Source: an endosymbiont of Escarpia spicata (GTDB taxonomy: Bacteria; Pseudomonadota; Gammaproteobacteria; Chromatiales; Chromatiaceae). From it: DNA of 49,235 bases. The translations under genes and the position numbers were made by a program. Location of the stretch: the NCBI GenBank assembly GCA_003349915.1, contig QFXE01000015.1, forward strand, positions 56,355 through 105,589, written 5' to 3'. Shown here in pieces: positions 18,030 through 25,416 of this stretch. Positions within the stretch are counted from its first letter, which is position 1, and every line of letters starts with the position of its first letter. The notes beneath the pieces are model-generated. The model saw nothing but the letters and a program-made list of their open reading frames with translations. It was not told the origin of the DNA and did not search any database.

Positions 18030-19267
18030 TGACAGCCTTGAAGGATAGGCGCTGGCGGCGTGTCATCATTTTGATGGATATGGATGCCTTCTTTGCTTCG
18101 GTGGAGCAACGGGACCACCCAGAGTGGCGGGGACAGGCGATCGGCATCACCAATGGCCAGCGCGGCACCTGCATCATCACCTGCTCCTACGAGGCGCGTG
18201 CCCTGGGGATAAAAACGGGCATGCGGGTCAGGGAGGCGCTACAGATCTGCCCGGATTTTATCCAGGTACCTGCCTCCCCTGAACGGTACGCCGCAGTTTC
18301 CACCCGCATCATGCATGTCCTGCGGACGATCACGCCGGATCTGGAGATCTTCTCCGTGGATGAGGCATTCCTCGATGTCACGCATTGTCAGCGGCTTTAT
18401 GGATCGCCGGAGCGGATAGGGCGTCTGGTAAAAACGCGGGTGGAGACGGCTTCTGGCGTGCGCTGCTCAGTGGGCGTGAGCGGGGATAAGACAACGGCGA
18501 AATGGGCAGCCAAGCAGGGCAAGCCGGATGGATTTGTGCTGATTCCGCCATGGGAGGCTAGATATCGCCTGCGGGAAGTGCCGGTCACGGAACTCTGTGG
18601 TATTGCAGATGGAGTCGGCCGTTATCTGGCGGAGCGAGGTGTCTTTCGTTGCGGTGATATGGCGCGGCTGCCGATCGGTGAACTTGGCCGGCGTTTCGGC
18701 AATCAGGGAAGGCGCATCTGGTATATGTGCCAGGGGGAAGATCCGGAACGGGTGGAGACCCGGGTGGCGCCGCCAAAGTCCATCGGTCACGGCAAGGTGA
18801 TGCCACCGGATACACGGGATCTGGAGACAATCCAGATATTTTTGCTGCATATGAGCGAGAAGGTGGCAGCCCGGTTACGCAGGCACGAACTGCAGGCCAG
18901 CCGCTTCTTTGTGGGACTCCGGGCGGGATGGGGGTGGATTGGCGCCAAGCGGGCTACCCCCCTGCCGACGAGTGACGGGAGGCGGATCATGGCGTTGTGC
19001 CGCGAAACCTTGCGTGAGCAGTGGCAGGGAGAGGGCGTCTCTCAGGTTCAGGTCACGGCGTTGGATCCTCGACCGGTTTGCGAACAGCTGGAGCTTTTTG
19101 GCATGGATGAGCAGGTGGAGTCAGACGCGTTGCATCAGGTGGTGGATCAAACCAACGAACGCTATGGCGAGTTTGCCATTGCACCCGCCCGCCTGCTCAA
19201 ACGATCTGATATGCCGAATGTCATCGCACCCTCCTGGAAACCCTTCGGGCACCGTCAGAGCATTTGA
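18029..19267 (+). CDS. Y-family DNA polymerase (DinB/ImpB/UmuC family)
   Basis: This 412-residue translesion polymerase has palm motifs MDMDAFFASVEQ (first metal Asp and steric-gate Phe) and SVDEAFLDV (catalytic Asp-Glu). Between them is SYEARALGIKTGM, the finger motif. Thumb and little-finger regions follow to about residue 350. A C-terminal tail has QLELFGMDEQ, resembling a beta-clamp binding peptide. I start at ATG 18029, which overlaps the lexA stop as TGATG; an in-frame TTG at 18026 is possible. Coupling to lexA implies damage-induced expression. It is closest to DinB (Pol IV) by motif, but the name is left open. Confidence 0.92.
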   Translation: MTALKDRRWRRVIILMDMDAFFASVEQRDHPEWRGQAIGITNGQRGTCIITCSYEARALGIKTGMRVREALQICPDFIQVPASPERYAAVSTRIMHVLRTITPDLEIFSVDEAFLDVTHCQRLYGSPERIGRLVKTRVETASGVRCSVGVSGDKTTAKWAAKQGKPDGFVLIPPWEARYRLREVPVTELCGIADGVGRYLAERGVFRCGDMARLPIGELGRRFGNQGRRIWYMCQGEDPERVETRVAPPKSIGHGKVMPPDTRDLETIQIFLLHMSEKVAARLRRHELQASRFFVGLRAGWGWIGAKRATPLPTSDGRRIMALCRETLREQWQGEGVSQVQVTALDPRPVCEQLELFGMDEQVESDALHQVVDQTNERYGEFAIAPARLLKRSDMPNVIAPSWKPFGHRQSI

Positions 19268-19274
19268 TGCGGGG

Positions 19275-19457
19275 CTATCTCACCATCATGATCAGCAGGA
19301 CCACAAACCCCACTATCGCTGCCAACGGCAGCACTACGGCCTGCCAATCGCCTTTCTCCGCCTTTGGGCCGTTTTGGCTCCAGTGTTTGTAGGCTGGCCA
19401 CATGAAAAACAGCATCATCACAACGCCTGCTGCGGCAAGTATCTTCATCCAATCCAT
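19275..19457 (-). CDS. Small two-helix membrane protein, unknown function
   Basis: A 60-residue protein with two hydrophobic segments: about residues 5-22 (ILAAAGVVMMLFFMWP) and about 42-58 (VLPLAAIVGFVVLLIM). A short charged loop contains YKHWSQNGPKAEKGDW. It lies just downstream of the yccA terminator and convergent with the polymerase gene, so it would need its own promoter; an AT-rich TTATATAA patch precedes it. The Shine-Dalgarno is weak. The clean helix-loop-helix layout and sensible codon use support a real gene, but I do not recognise its family. Confidence 0.6.
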   Translation of the reverse strand: MDWMKILAAAGVVMMLFFMWPAYKHWSQNGPKAEKGDWQAVVLPLAAIVGFVVLLIMMVR

Positions 19458-19480
19458 AATCTTTTTGCCCTTATATAAAG

Positions 19481-19503
19481 AAAAACCCCGGCACAGGCCG
19501 GGG
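19481..19503 (-). terminator. Intrinsic terminator of the yccA-like gene
   Basis: Read on the minus strand, GCCTGTGCCGGGG forms a 7-bp GC stem (CCCCGGC/GCCGGGG, loop of 4) followed by five T residues. It lies 28 nt after the stop of the Bax-inhibitor-like gene. Confidence 0.8.
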
Positions 19504-19530
19504 CTTTAAGATACAACATCAAGCGGCTAC

Positions 19531-20202
19531 TCAATCGTCACCGGAAAGCGCCCCTAACAGATGCAACAGGCTGATGAAGATATTGAAGATGGCGAGATAG
19601 AGACCATAAGTGGCCATGATGTAATTGGTTTCGCCGCCACTGATAATGCGACTGGTGTCGAACAGGATAAAGCCGCTCATCAGCAGGATGATGCCTGCGG
19701 AGATCGCCAGTGAAAGCGCGGGCAGATCCATGAAGAGATTAGCGAGTACCGCGAGCAGGACAACCATCATGCCGGCAAACAGGAATCCGCCCATAAAACT
19801 GAAATCACGCTTGGACGTCAGTGCGTAACCGGACAGGCCGAGAAAGATGATGCCGGTGCCACCAAAAGCGGTGCCGATGATCTCGGGACCTTTCGGCAGG
19901 GCAAGGTAGATGGAGAGTATAGAACCCAGTCCAAAACCCATCAGGCCGGTGATCAGAAAGATGACCCCAATGCCTTTGGAAGAGTTGGCGGTGCGGGGCA
20001 GAACAAATATGCCGAGCACCATGGCGCCAATCACCGAGATCATATAGGCCATAGGCGGCATCGTCATTGCCATGGAGACCGCAGCCATGATCGCGCTGAA
20101 GACCAGCGTCGCGGACAGCAGCATATAGGTGTTCTTGAGCACCTTATTGGTAGCCAGTACCGATTCCTGGGAACGGGCGGTGCTAAGATCAAATTGGTTC
20201 AT
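19531..20202 (-). CDS. yccA: Bax inhibitor-1 / YccA family membrane protein
   Basis: This 223-residue inner-membrane protein has seven hydrophobic segments, the hallmark of the BI-1/TMBIM family. In E. coli, YccA interacts with and modulates the FtsH protease. Features include the family phrase TNKVLKNTYMLLSATLVFSA, the central SKGIGVIFL and the C-terminal SLAISAGIILLMSGFILFDT followed by YGLYLAIFNIFISLL. I start at MNQFDL (20202), which has an AGGAGG site 10 nt upstream. A longer reading to 20256 adds 18 residues without such a site. A terminator follows at 19481-19503. Confidence 0.92.
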   Translation of the reverse strand: MNQFDLSTARSQESVLATNKVLKNTYMLLSATLVFSAIMAAVSMAMTMPPMAYMISVIGAMVLGIFVLPRTANSSKGIGVIFLITGLMGFGLGSILSIYLALPKGPEIIGTAFGGTGIIFLGLSGYALTSKRDFSFMGGFLFAGMMVVLLAVLANLFMDLPALSLAISAGIILLMSGFILFDTSRIISGGETNYIMATYGLYLAIFNIFISLLHLLGALSGDD

Positions 20203-20374
20203 GTCGGCTTTGCCTCCTGGGTAAATGCCTGAAATCGAACGTTTAATATATGACAAAGTACATCCATATTAGTTCAGGGAAGGATACCTATATCATTTGA
20301 AAGATCAATAGATGAAATATAGGCGAACTCGGGCTTTTTCAAGGAGGAATCTGGTGGTATCCTAGCGCCGCACT

Positions 20375-20465
20375 GGAGAGGTGGCAGAGCGGTTGAATGC
20401 ACCGGTCTTGAAAACCGGCGTGGGTTTGTAGCCCACCCAGGGTTCGAATCCCTGCCTCTCCGCCA
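20375..20465 (+). tRNA. tRNA-Ser (anticodon UGA)
   Basis: A 91-nt class II tRNA. The acceptor stem is GGAGAGG/CCTCTCC with discriminator G and an encoded CCA at 20463-20465. The anticodon stem is CCGGT/ACCGG with loop CTTGAAA, giving anticodon TGA at 20409-20411. A long variable arm (GTGGG...CCCAC) and the T-arm GGTTCGAATCC follow. It reads serine UCA codons. An integrase remnant begins about 230 nt downstream, but no second copy of the tRNA 3' end is visible in the window. Confidence 0.97.
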
Positions 20466-20472
20466 TAAAATC

Positions 20473-20507
20473 AAAGGCTTACATCATTATTGATGTAGGC
20501 CTTTTTT
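20473..20507 (+). terminator. Intrinsic terminator of tRNA-Ser
   Basis: AAGGCTTACATCA pairs with TGATGTAGGCCTT (one G-T pair) around TTAT and is followed by more T residues, directly after the tRNA. Confidence 0.85.
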
Positions 20508-20693
20508 GATGGTTTTTTGCTCCATGGGACACTTCCTAAGAATCAGCTGCTATTAATGACAGCACTCCACAAGCAAACGAACCCCCAAAGTGCGTCAACA
20601 CTAAGGAAGCTCTGGCCACTCCCCCAACCTGTTCTAGGAGGTTCGGTGTGGCTACCAAGAATCTTAGCACTTCCTCCGGATGGAGCATGTGAA

Positions 20694-21031
20694 ATGGCCA
20701 GCATTGAAAAACCTCCTACCGTGTAAAAGCGCGCCTGCAGGGGCGGAATGTAACTGAGACCTTCAAGCATCGGACCGATGCCAAAGCCTGGGCCACTTAG
20801 ACTGAGGCCGTGATCAGTGAACAGCGGCTTGTAGGTACTCAGGCGAAAAGGCATACAGTTGAAGCTCTGATCGGCCGTTACAAGCTGGCTGATCTCTCGC
20901 CGGCCCTGATTACTGAATGTCGGGACAAGATGAAACAAAAAAGAGCGCCAGGGACGGTCAATCGATACCTGACCTCGTTTTCCAGCGCGATCAATGTGGC
21001 TAGACTATCCCGGACACACAATCTCAATTAA
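20694..21031 (+). pseudogene. Tyrosine-recombinase (phage integrase) N-terminal remnant
   Basis: The reading MASIEK from the ATG at 20694 passes by a frameshift near 20712 into SYRVKARLQGRNVTETFK and RTDAKAWAT, then hits a TAG at 20798-20800. It continues in the same frame as TEAVISEQR, KRHTVEALIGRYK and GTVNRYLTSFSSAINVA. That is the AP2-like arm-binding start and SAM-like core-binding domain of a tyrosine integrase. The similarity ends at about 21001, and the catalytic domain (R...HxxR...Y) is missing. The gene is therefore dead by a frameshift, a stop and truncation, apparently where IS3 sequence begins. The position between tRNA-Ser and a dusA fragment suggests an old island or prophage. 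Confidence 0.8.
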
Positions 21032-21060
21032 TCTTGAGACCAACCAGAGAGTGTGTACCG

Positions 21061-21230
21061 ATGAGCAACCAGAAGAAACAGAGTCCCTATACAGCAGAGT
21101 TCAGAGAGTCAGCGATTAAGTTAGCGACCAACCTATAACCAAGACAGCAGAGGAATTGGGTGTCAATAAGAATACGCTGCATACCTGGATCAGCAAATAC
21201 CACTACCCACAGAAGCAGCGGTTGCCGTGA
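21061..21230 (+). pseudogene. IS3-family transposase OrfA remnant
   Basis: From ATG 21061 the reading MSNQKKQSPYTAEFRESAIK is the start of an IS3-family OrfA (transposase_8, helix-turn-helix). A frameshift near 21130 moves the homology to the next frame, which reads ITKTAEELGVNKNTLHTWIS and then stops at 21228-21230. No OrfB follows here. The C-terminal end of an IS3 OrfB lies 1.7 kb away at 22924-23052, beyond mdh. Confidence 0.8.
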
Positions 21231-21373
21231 ATGATGGCGCCGGTTGTTATCATCTCCGTATAGAGCAGTGTGTGTCTGGAAATGAGGCGCAGGAGGTGCC
21301 GGCAATAGCGGTTGGTCCAATCGAGCACCGGGGCGATGTTGAGTTTGCAGTCTAGTCGAGGTAGCTGTGACAA
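21218..21373 (-). pseudogene. dusA: 5' fragment of dusA (tRNA-dihydrouridine synthase A)
   Basis: On the minus strand, from a TTG at 21373, the frame reads [17 protein letters not shown], then [12 protein letters not shown] and [11 protein letters not shown]. This is the unmistakable N-terminus of DusA, with the FMN-binding APVLDWT and the YTEM strand. Similarity stops near 21218, where it meets IS3 OrfA sequence, and no remaining part is seen in the window. dusA is a known attachment site for a family of integrases, and an integrase remnant lies about 200 nt away, so this is probably a disrupted integration site. Confidence 0.75.
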
Positions 21374-21447
21374 ACGCTAATCCAAGTGATTCTCATTTGT
21401 CACCGCCCCCTTTAAGGCAAGTTTACACTGCCCCCTCGGTTCATGGT

Positions 21448-22383
21448 CTACAAGCCGGTCTCCTCCACGGTTTTGCTCACCGCCGCTACCGTGGCATCCA
21501 GCATCTCCCTTTCTTCCGAGGAGAGTTCGAATTCTAGGATACGTTCCACACCAGTGCCGCCAATGACCGCGGGCACGCCCAGGAACAGGCCGTTCACGCC
21601 GTATTCCCCCTCGCACAAGGCAGCGGAGGGAATCACCCGTTGTTTATCCTTAAGATAGGCTTCGGCCATCTCGATGACGGCGGAGGCGGTACTGAAATAG
21701 GCGCTGCCGGTCTCATATAGCTTGACCAATTCGGTGCCGGCATCCTGAGTACGTTTCACAATGGCCTGAATCTGCTCGGCCGAGAGTAGATCAGTGATGG
21801 GCACTCCTCCCACCGTTGCAGTGCGAACCAGAGGTACCATGCTGGGTCCGTGACCACCCATCACCAGGCAGGAGACATCCTGCACCGAGAGCTCGGTCTC
21901 CATGGCAATGAAGGTACGAAAGCGCGCACCATCCAGAGCTCCCGCCATGCCCACGACTTGAGCCTTGGGCAGGCCCGAGAGCTTATAGAATGCATAGACC
22001 ATGGCATCCAGTGGGTTGGTGGTAATGATCACCAAGGCATTCGGGGCATGCTGCTTCACCTGGTCCGCCACGTTGCGGATGATATTCAGATTGATATTCA
22101 GCAGATCGTCGCGGCTCATCCCCGGCTTGCGCGGCATACCGGCCGTGACCAGGACCACATCGGAACCCTCCATGGCGGAGAAATCGCTGTTGCCCGATAG
22201 CGCCACATCAACCCCGTCATTTGGCCGCATCTGCATGATATCCAGGGCCTTGCCCTTGATAAAATTCTCCTTGTCGGGAATATCCAGAATCACCAGATCA
22301 CCCAGCTCCTTCTGGGCCACCAGCAAGGCCAGGATACCGCCGATTTGACCACCACCGACCACAGCTATTTTTTTTCTTTTCAT
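21448..22383 (-). CDS. mdh: Malate dehydrogenase (LDH-like, NAD-dependent)
   Basis: This 311-residue cytosolic TCA-cycle enzyme interconverts malate and oxaloacetate. Features are the N-terminal Rossmann VVGGGQIGGILALLVAQ, the mobile loop with substrate arginines GMPRKPGMSRDDLL, TTNPLDAMVYAFYKLSG, and the catalytic histidine in MGGHGPSMVPL. The arginine in place of the LDH glutamine (GMPRKPG) supports malate as substrate. The more usual HGDxM is HGPSM here; the histidine itself is kept. The gene is intact although both flanks are decayed mobile elements. Oxaloacetate links it to the oxaloacetate decarboxylase at 38-41 kb. Confidence 0.94.
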   Translation of the reverse strand: MKRKKIAVVGGGQIGGILALLVAQKELGDLVILDIPDKENFIKGKALDIMQMRPNDGVDVALSGNSDFSAMEGSDVVLVTAGMPRKPGMSRDDLLNINLNIIRNVADQVKQHAPNALVIITTNPLDAMVYAFYKLSGLPKAQVVGMAGALDGARFRTFIAMETELSVQDVSCLVMGGHGPSMVPLVRTATVGGVPITDLLSAEQIQAIVKRTQDAGTELVKLYETGSAYFSTASAVIEMAEAYLKDKQRVIPSAALCEGEYGVNGLFLGVPAVIGGTGVERILEFELSSEEREMLDATVAAVSKTVEETGL

Positions 22384-22505
22384 CTAGCTTCTCCTCCGCA
22401 ATTAAGTAATCTGAATCGTTGAGCTCCTGGCCCTCCGTGGCGTTCAGTGACTGACAATAGCAAACATCAGCAAAAGATATTTAGGGTCAGAGCTATATGT
22501 ACATG

Positions 22506-22745
22506 TTATTTATTATTGATTTGCTTGGGTTTAGGTTCTCTCTTCAGGGGAACGACGCGGTGCCCTGCCAAGCGTTTCACCTCCGGCTTGAACCCGCCGT
22601 TCCCAAGTGCCATCCCCTGATTAGAGGCTTGGCGAATTTGCATAAATTTCGTTGTATCGAATTGTCGTACAAACAACTCGCGGTAAGATGCTGTCCTTTC
22701 AATCACCGTGCTGCCAAGTTGAGTGTATAGGAAGCATAAATGCAC
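22506..22745 (-). pseudogene. RAYT (REP-associated tyrosine transposase) C-terminal fragment
   Basis: The minus-strand reading FLYTQLGSTVIERTASYREL then FMQIRQASNQGMALGNGGFK and VKRLAGHRVVPLKR matches the C-terminal part of RAYT/IS200-like Y1 transposases, where phrases like ERQxxYRxLF, ALGNERF and GRRVxPxKRGRP are usual. The catalytic HUH and Tyr part is missing, so it is a dead fragment. The motif AGGGTCAGAGC lies just beyond its 3' end. Genomes with RAYTs carry GTAG-headed REP hairpins, which this window has. Confidence 0.68.
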
Positions 22746-22923
22746 TTTTTCCCAAAGTCGAGGGGGTGTTAATTTGCTTCTAAATTTGAACCAGCGTTTG
22801 TATTGAATAATGACCCATGTTGGTTTGGAAAAACCATAGAACTTCCTGAAGTTATTTATTCAGCCTGGGACAATTATTAAATGCAACTTTTACTCAAACT
22901 GGATCAATTGGGTATGGAAATCA

Positions 22924-23052
22924 ACAGCCCTGCAGGACATGCTGGAATATATTTCCATGTTTTATAATAGGAAGCGACTGCACTCATATCTGGGCTACAT
23001 AAGCCCCAATGACTTTGAGCAGCAACTGATGGAACTGAAAAAAGCGGCTTAA
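22924..23052 (+). pseudogene. IS3-family transposase OrfB C-terminal fragment
   Basis: The frame reads ALQDMLEYISMFYNRKRLHS and then YLGYISPNDFEQQL, ending at TAA 23050-23052. This is the conserved C-terminal end of the IS3/IS2-type integrase-core transposase. The DDE residues are upstream and missing. The 22746-22923 stretch shows nothing I recognise. Confidence 0.85.
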
Positions 23053-23167
23053 CTGGTTTGTAGCAAAATCCTTGGCCACGTCAACCCGCTTCACGGACTC
23101 ACGGAATGAGTCACCGCCTCAGTGATAATGACAGCATCCTAAGTGTTCCCTGTCGCAGGAGGTTGCC

Positions 23168-24163
23168 ATGTCCACCATTACTGAATGTCTTTCCCAGGTC
23201 AGATTGGGTGAACCACAGGTCCACCATAATCTCGTCCTTTTTCCGTTGATCGCTGAAAAGAGTGCCGAACCCCACTATCTCTTGCTGGATGAAGCCTTGG
23301 CGCGGGGATGCGCCCGTGTGACCGAAGTATCCGAGTCAGGCTCTGTTCCGGAACTCAGGTTTGTCAACGAATGCGATCGTCCGGTGTTACTCCTCGACGG
23401 TGAAGAGCTGGTGGGGACAAAGCAGAATCGCATACTCAACCTCACCGTTATGGCGCCTGCCCACAAGAGCATCATCATTCCTGTCTCCTGCGTGGAGGCG
23501 GGTCGGTGGCAGGCCGAATCCGCCGACTTTGCCAGCGCCAAGCGCGCGCACTATGCTGCAGGAAGAGCGAGCAAGGCGGCCCATGTAAGTGCATCCCTGC
23601 GCAATTCCGGCACCCGGCGTAGCGATCAGTCGGCAGTCTGGCAGGATATATCGGAAAAGTCTGAGCGAATGCAGGCCCACTCCGGGAGTGAAGCCGCTGC
23701 CGCAATGTACCAGCAGCATCGCGCCAGCCTGGATGATTTTCTCCAGGCTTTTCAGCCGGTTGAGGAGCAGGCCGGAGCGATGTTCGCAGTGAATGGCAGG
23801 ATTGTGGGACTGGATCTGTTCGACAGCCCCGCAACCCTTTCAAACCTGCTGGACAAGCTTGTGGAAAGCTACGCGCTGGATGCTATCGACACGATGCAGG
23901 CAGGGTCAGAGGGAGCGGCAACTGATGACCCGCAAGTGATGTTGGATGACACCGCCAGGGCGGCAGTGGAATGCTTTCCTGCCGTGGGTGAAGGTGAGGA
24001 TCTGCGCCTCCACGGCGAACGGCTCACCGGGGGTGCGCTGGTGAAGGATAACCGCGTGATCCATCTCTGCGCATTCAGGTTGCAGGTCAGGGGCAGTGCT
24101 GCTGACCATGGAGGAAGCCGGTTTGCGAGGGCATCGCAACGTCGCAGCCGATGGAGACACTAA
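23168..24163 (+). CDS. ARPP-1 / DUF6569-like domain protein, function unknown
   Basis: A 331-residue soluble protein with no signal peptide or membrane segment. Recognisable family phrases are PVLLLDGEELVGTKQNR, IIIPVSCVEAGRWQ and MFAVNGRIVGLDLFDSP, as in the ARG/rhodanese/phosphatase-associated (ARPP-1) domain. The C-terminus turns basic (RFARASQRRSRWRH), which I believe is also seen in relatives, so it is probably not frameshifted. The ATG follows CAGGAGG. It stands alone between the mobile scar and the HD/methyltransferase/helicase cluster, with a strong inverted repeat after its stop. Biochemical role unknown. Confidence 0.75.
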   Translation: MSTITECLSQVRLGEPQVHHNLVLFPLIAEKSAEPHYLLLDEALARGCARVTEVSESGSVPELRFVNECDRPVLLLDGEELVGTKQNRILNLTVMAPAHKSIIIPVSCVEAGRWQAESADFASAKRAHYAAGRASKAAHVSASLRNSGTRRSDQSAVWQDISEKSERMQAHSGSEAAAAMYQQHRASLDDFLQAFQPVEEQAGAMFAVNGRIVGLDLFDSPATLSNLLDKLVESYALDAIDTMQAGSEGAATDDPQVMLDDTARAAVECFPAVGEGEDLRLHGERLTGGALVKDNRVIHLCAFRLQVRGSAADHGGSRFARASQRRSRWRH

Positions 24164-24172
24164 GGCAGTGAT

Positions 24173-24208
24173 CCGTCGGCCATTATTTTTTGTGATAATG
24201 GCCGACGG
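24173..24208 (+). terminator. Perfect 14-bp inverted repeat after the ARPP-1 gene
   Basis: CCGTCGGCCATTAT (24173-24186) pairs perfectly with ATAATGGCCGACGG (24195-24208) around an 8-nt T-rich loop, 10 nt after the stop. No T-run follows, so it may be an mRNA-stabilising hairpin or a bidirectional terminator. Confidence 0.55.
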
Positions 24209-24321
24209 AAGGCCTGGAAAGTCCATGCAAAACCAGAAATCACGGATAATGAGTCTACCGTAAGCGCTTGCGATAGACTCGGACGGAGGAGAGGCGTTTT
24301 TCCTAGGGAAACACACCACAA

Positions 24322-24780
24322 ATGGGCATAGACACAAAACTCATCCACAGAATTAGAGTCGACTACCAACTTGATTGGCAGGGTATCCACGGTGTATCTC
24401 ACTGGAGCCGGGTCAGACAGAATGGTTTGCGATTGGCTGAAGAAAATGAAGCGGATACCAGCGTCATTGAACTGTTCAGTGTCATCCACGATAGTTGCAG
24501 AGTGAATGACACAAACGACCCTGAACATGGGCCAAGGGCCGCCAGGTATGCTGAGATCTTGCGGACTGAAGGGATAATCCGGCTGACTGATGGCCAGATG
24601 AAGCAGTTAACGGCAGCCTGTGAAGGACACACCCACTCTCATACTCACGCAGATATGACCATTGCAACCTGCTGGGATGCAGACAGACTCGATCTGGGAC
24701 GAGTCGGTATAAGACCCGATCCACAGCGGATGGCGACGCAGGCGGGTGCCCTGCTGGCAAAAACCGCCGAGTATCTGTGA
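24322..24780 (+). CDS. HD-domain phosphohydrolase-like protein
   Basis: A 152-residue soluble protein. The metal-site pattern of the HD superfamily is visible: His27 in HGVSHWSRV, His56-Asp57 in FSVIHDSCR, and Asp119/Asp121 in CWDADRLDLGRVG. A His-rich segment HTHSHTHAD (residues 103-111) may add metal ligands. Such proteins are usually phosphohydrolases on nucleotides, but the substrate here is unknown. The stop is immediately followed by the methyltransferase gene and then the PLD-helicase, so the three probably form one operon. Confidence 0.85.
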   Translation: MGIDTKLIHRIRVDYQLDWQGIHGVSHWSRVRQNGLRLAEENEADTSVIELFSVIHDSCRVNDTNDPEHGPRAARYAEILRTEGIIRLTDGQMKQLTAACEGHTHSHTHADMTIATCWDADRLDLGRVGIRPDPQRMATQAGALLAKTAEYL

Positions 24781-24789
24781 GTGCAGAGC

Positions 24790-25371
24790 ATGGACTACTA
24801 TAATAATAATGCCGAGGCCTTTGTTGAATCGACCCTCCAGGTTGACATGCAACCGCTTTATCAGCGTTTTCTTCCGCTGTTGCCAGTGTATGCTCATATT
24901 TTGGATGCTGGCTGCGGTTCTGGCCGCGATGCTAGGCATTTCATCAAAAATGGTTATCAGGTCACTGCTTTCGACGCCTCCACCGAGATTGCTGCCTTGG
25001 CTGAAAAAGAGATCGGACAATCAGTCCACGTGCAACGTCTGCAAGATATTCATTATCAAAACCAGTTCGATGGCATCTGGGCCTGTGCCTCGCTGCTGCA
25101 TGTTCCCGCCAAAGAGTTACCAGATGTTTTTCATCGACTGGCAGATGCGTTGAAGCCCAATGGTGTGATCTATTGCTCATTCAAATATGGTCGGGGCGAA
25201 TACGAAAAACAGGGTCGTCGATTCACCGATCTGGATGAGGCAGGGCTGCAGTCATTGGTAGGTGAGACCGAAACTCTGACAATAAAGGAAATGTGGGTTA
25301 CGGTTGACCTCAGGCCAGGGCGAGATCATGAGCGATGGCTGAATGGAATTCTGGTAAGTTGTCGTGATTGA
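24790..25371 (+). CDS. Class I SAM-dependent methyltransferase
   Basis: A 193-residue Rossmann methyltransferase. Motif I is ILDAGCGSGRDARHF (about 37-51), followed by the acidic strand VTAFDAS and the post-motif IWACASLLHVP. It resembles TehB/UbiE-like small-molecule methyltransferases. There is no DNA-methylase NPPY or DPPY motif, so DNA is an unlikely substrate. I start at ATG 24790; a GTG at 24781, directly abutting the HD gene stop, is an alternative. It lies between the HD gene and the PLD-helicase; the substrate is unknown. Confidence 0.85.
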   Translation: MDYYNNNAEAFVESTLQVDMQPLYQRFLPLLPVYAHILDAGCGSGRDARHFIKNGYQVTAFDASTEIAALAEKEIGQSVHVQRLQDIHYQNQFDGIWACASLLHVPAKELPDVFHRLADALKPNGVIYCSFKYGRGEYEKQGRRFTDLDEAGLQSLVGETETLTIKEMWVTVDLRPGRDHERWLNGILVSCRD

Positions 25372-25416
25372 GAGTGATATTGATCTGACTATATTCCAGG
25401 CTGGCTTCCAGAATAG

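Noticed and set aside
20375-20465. tRNA-Ser as the attachment site of the integrase remnant
   Set aside because: No duplicated tRNA 3' end is visible, and the dusA fragment beside the integrase is a better candidate for the attachment site.
20274-20474. Minus-strand frame with [11 protein letters not shown] across tRNA-Ser
   Set aside because: It is the antisense of the tRNA; the RDSNPG phrase is a well-known spurious translation of tRNA-Ser genes.
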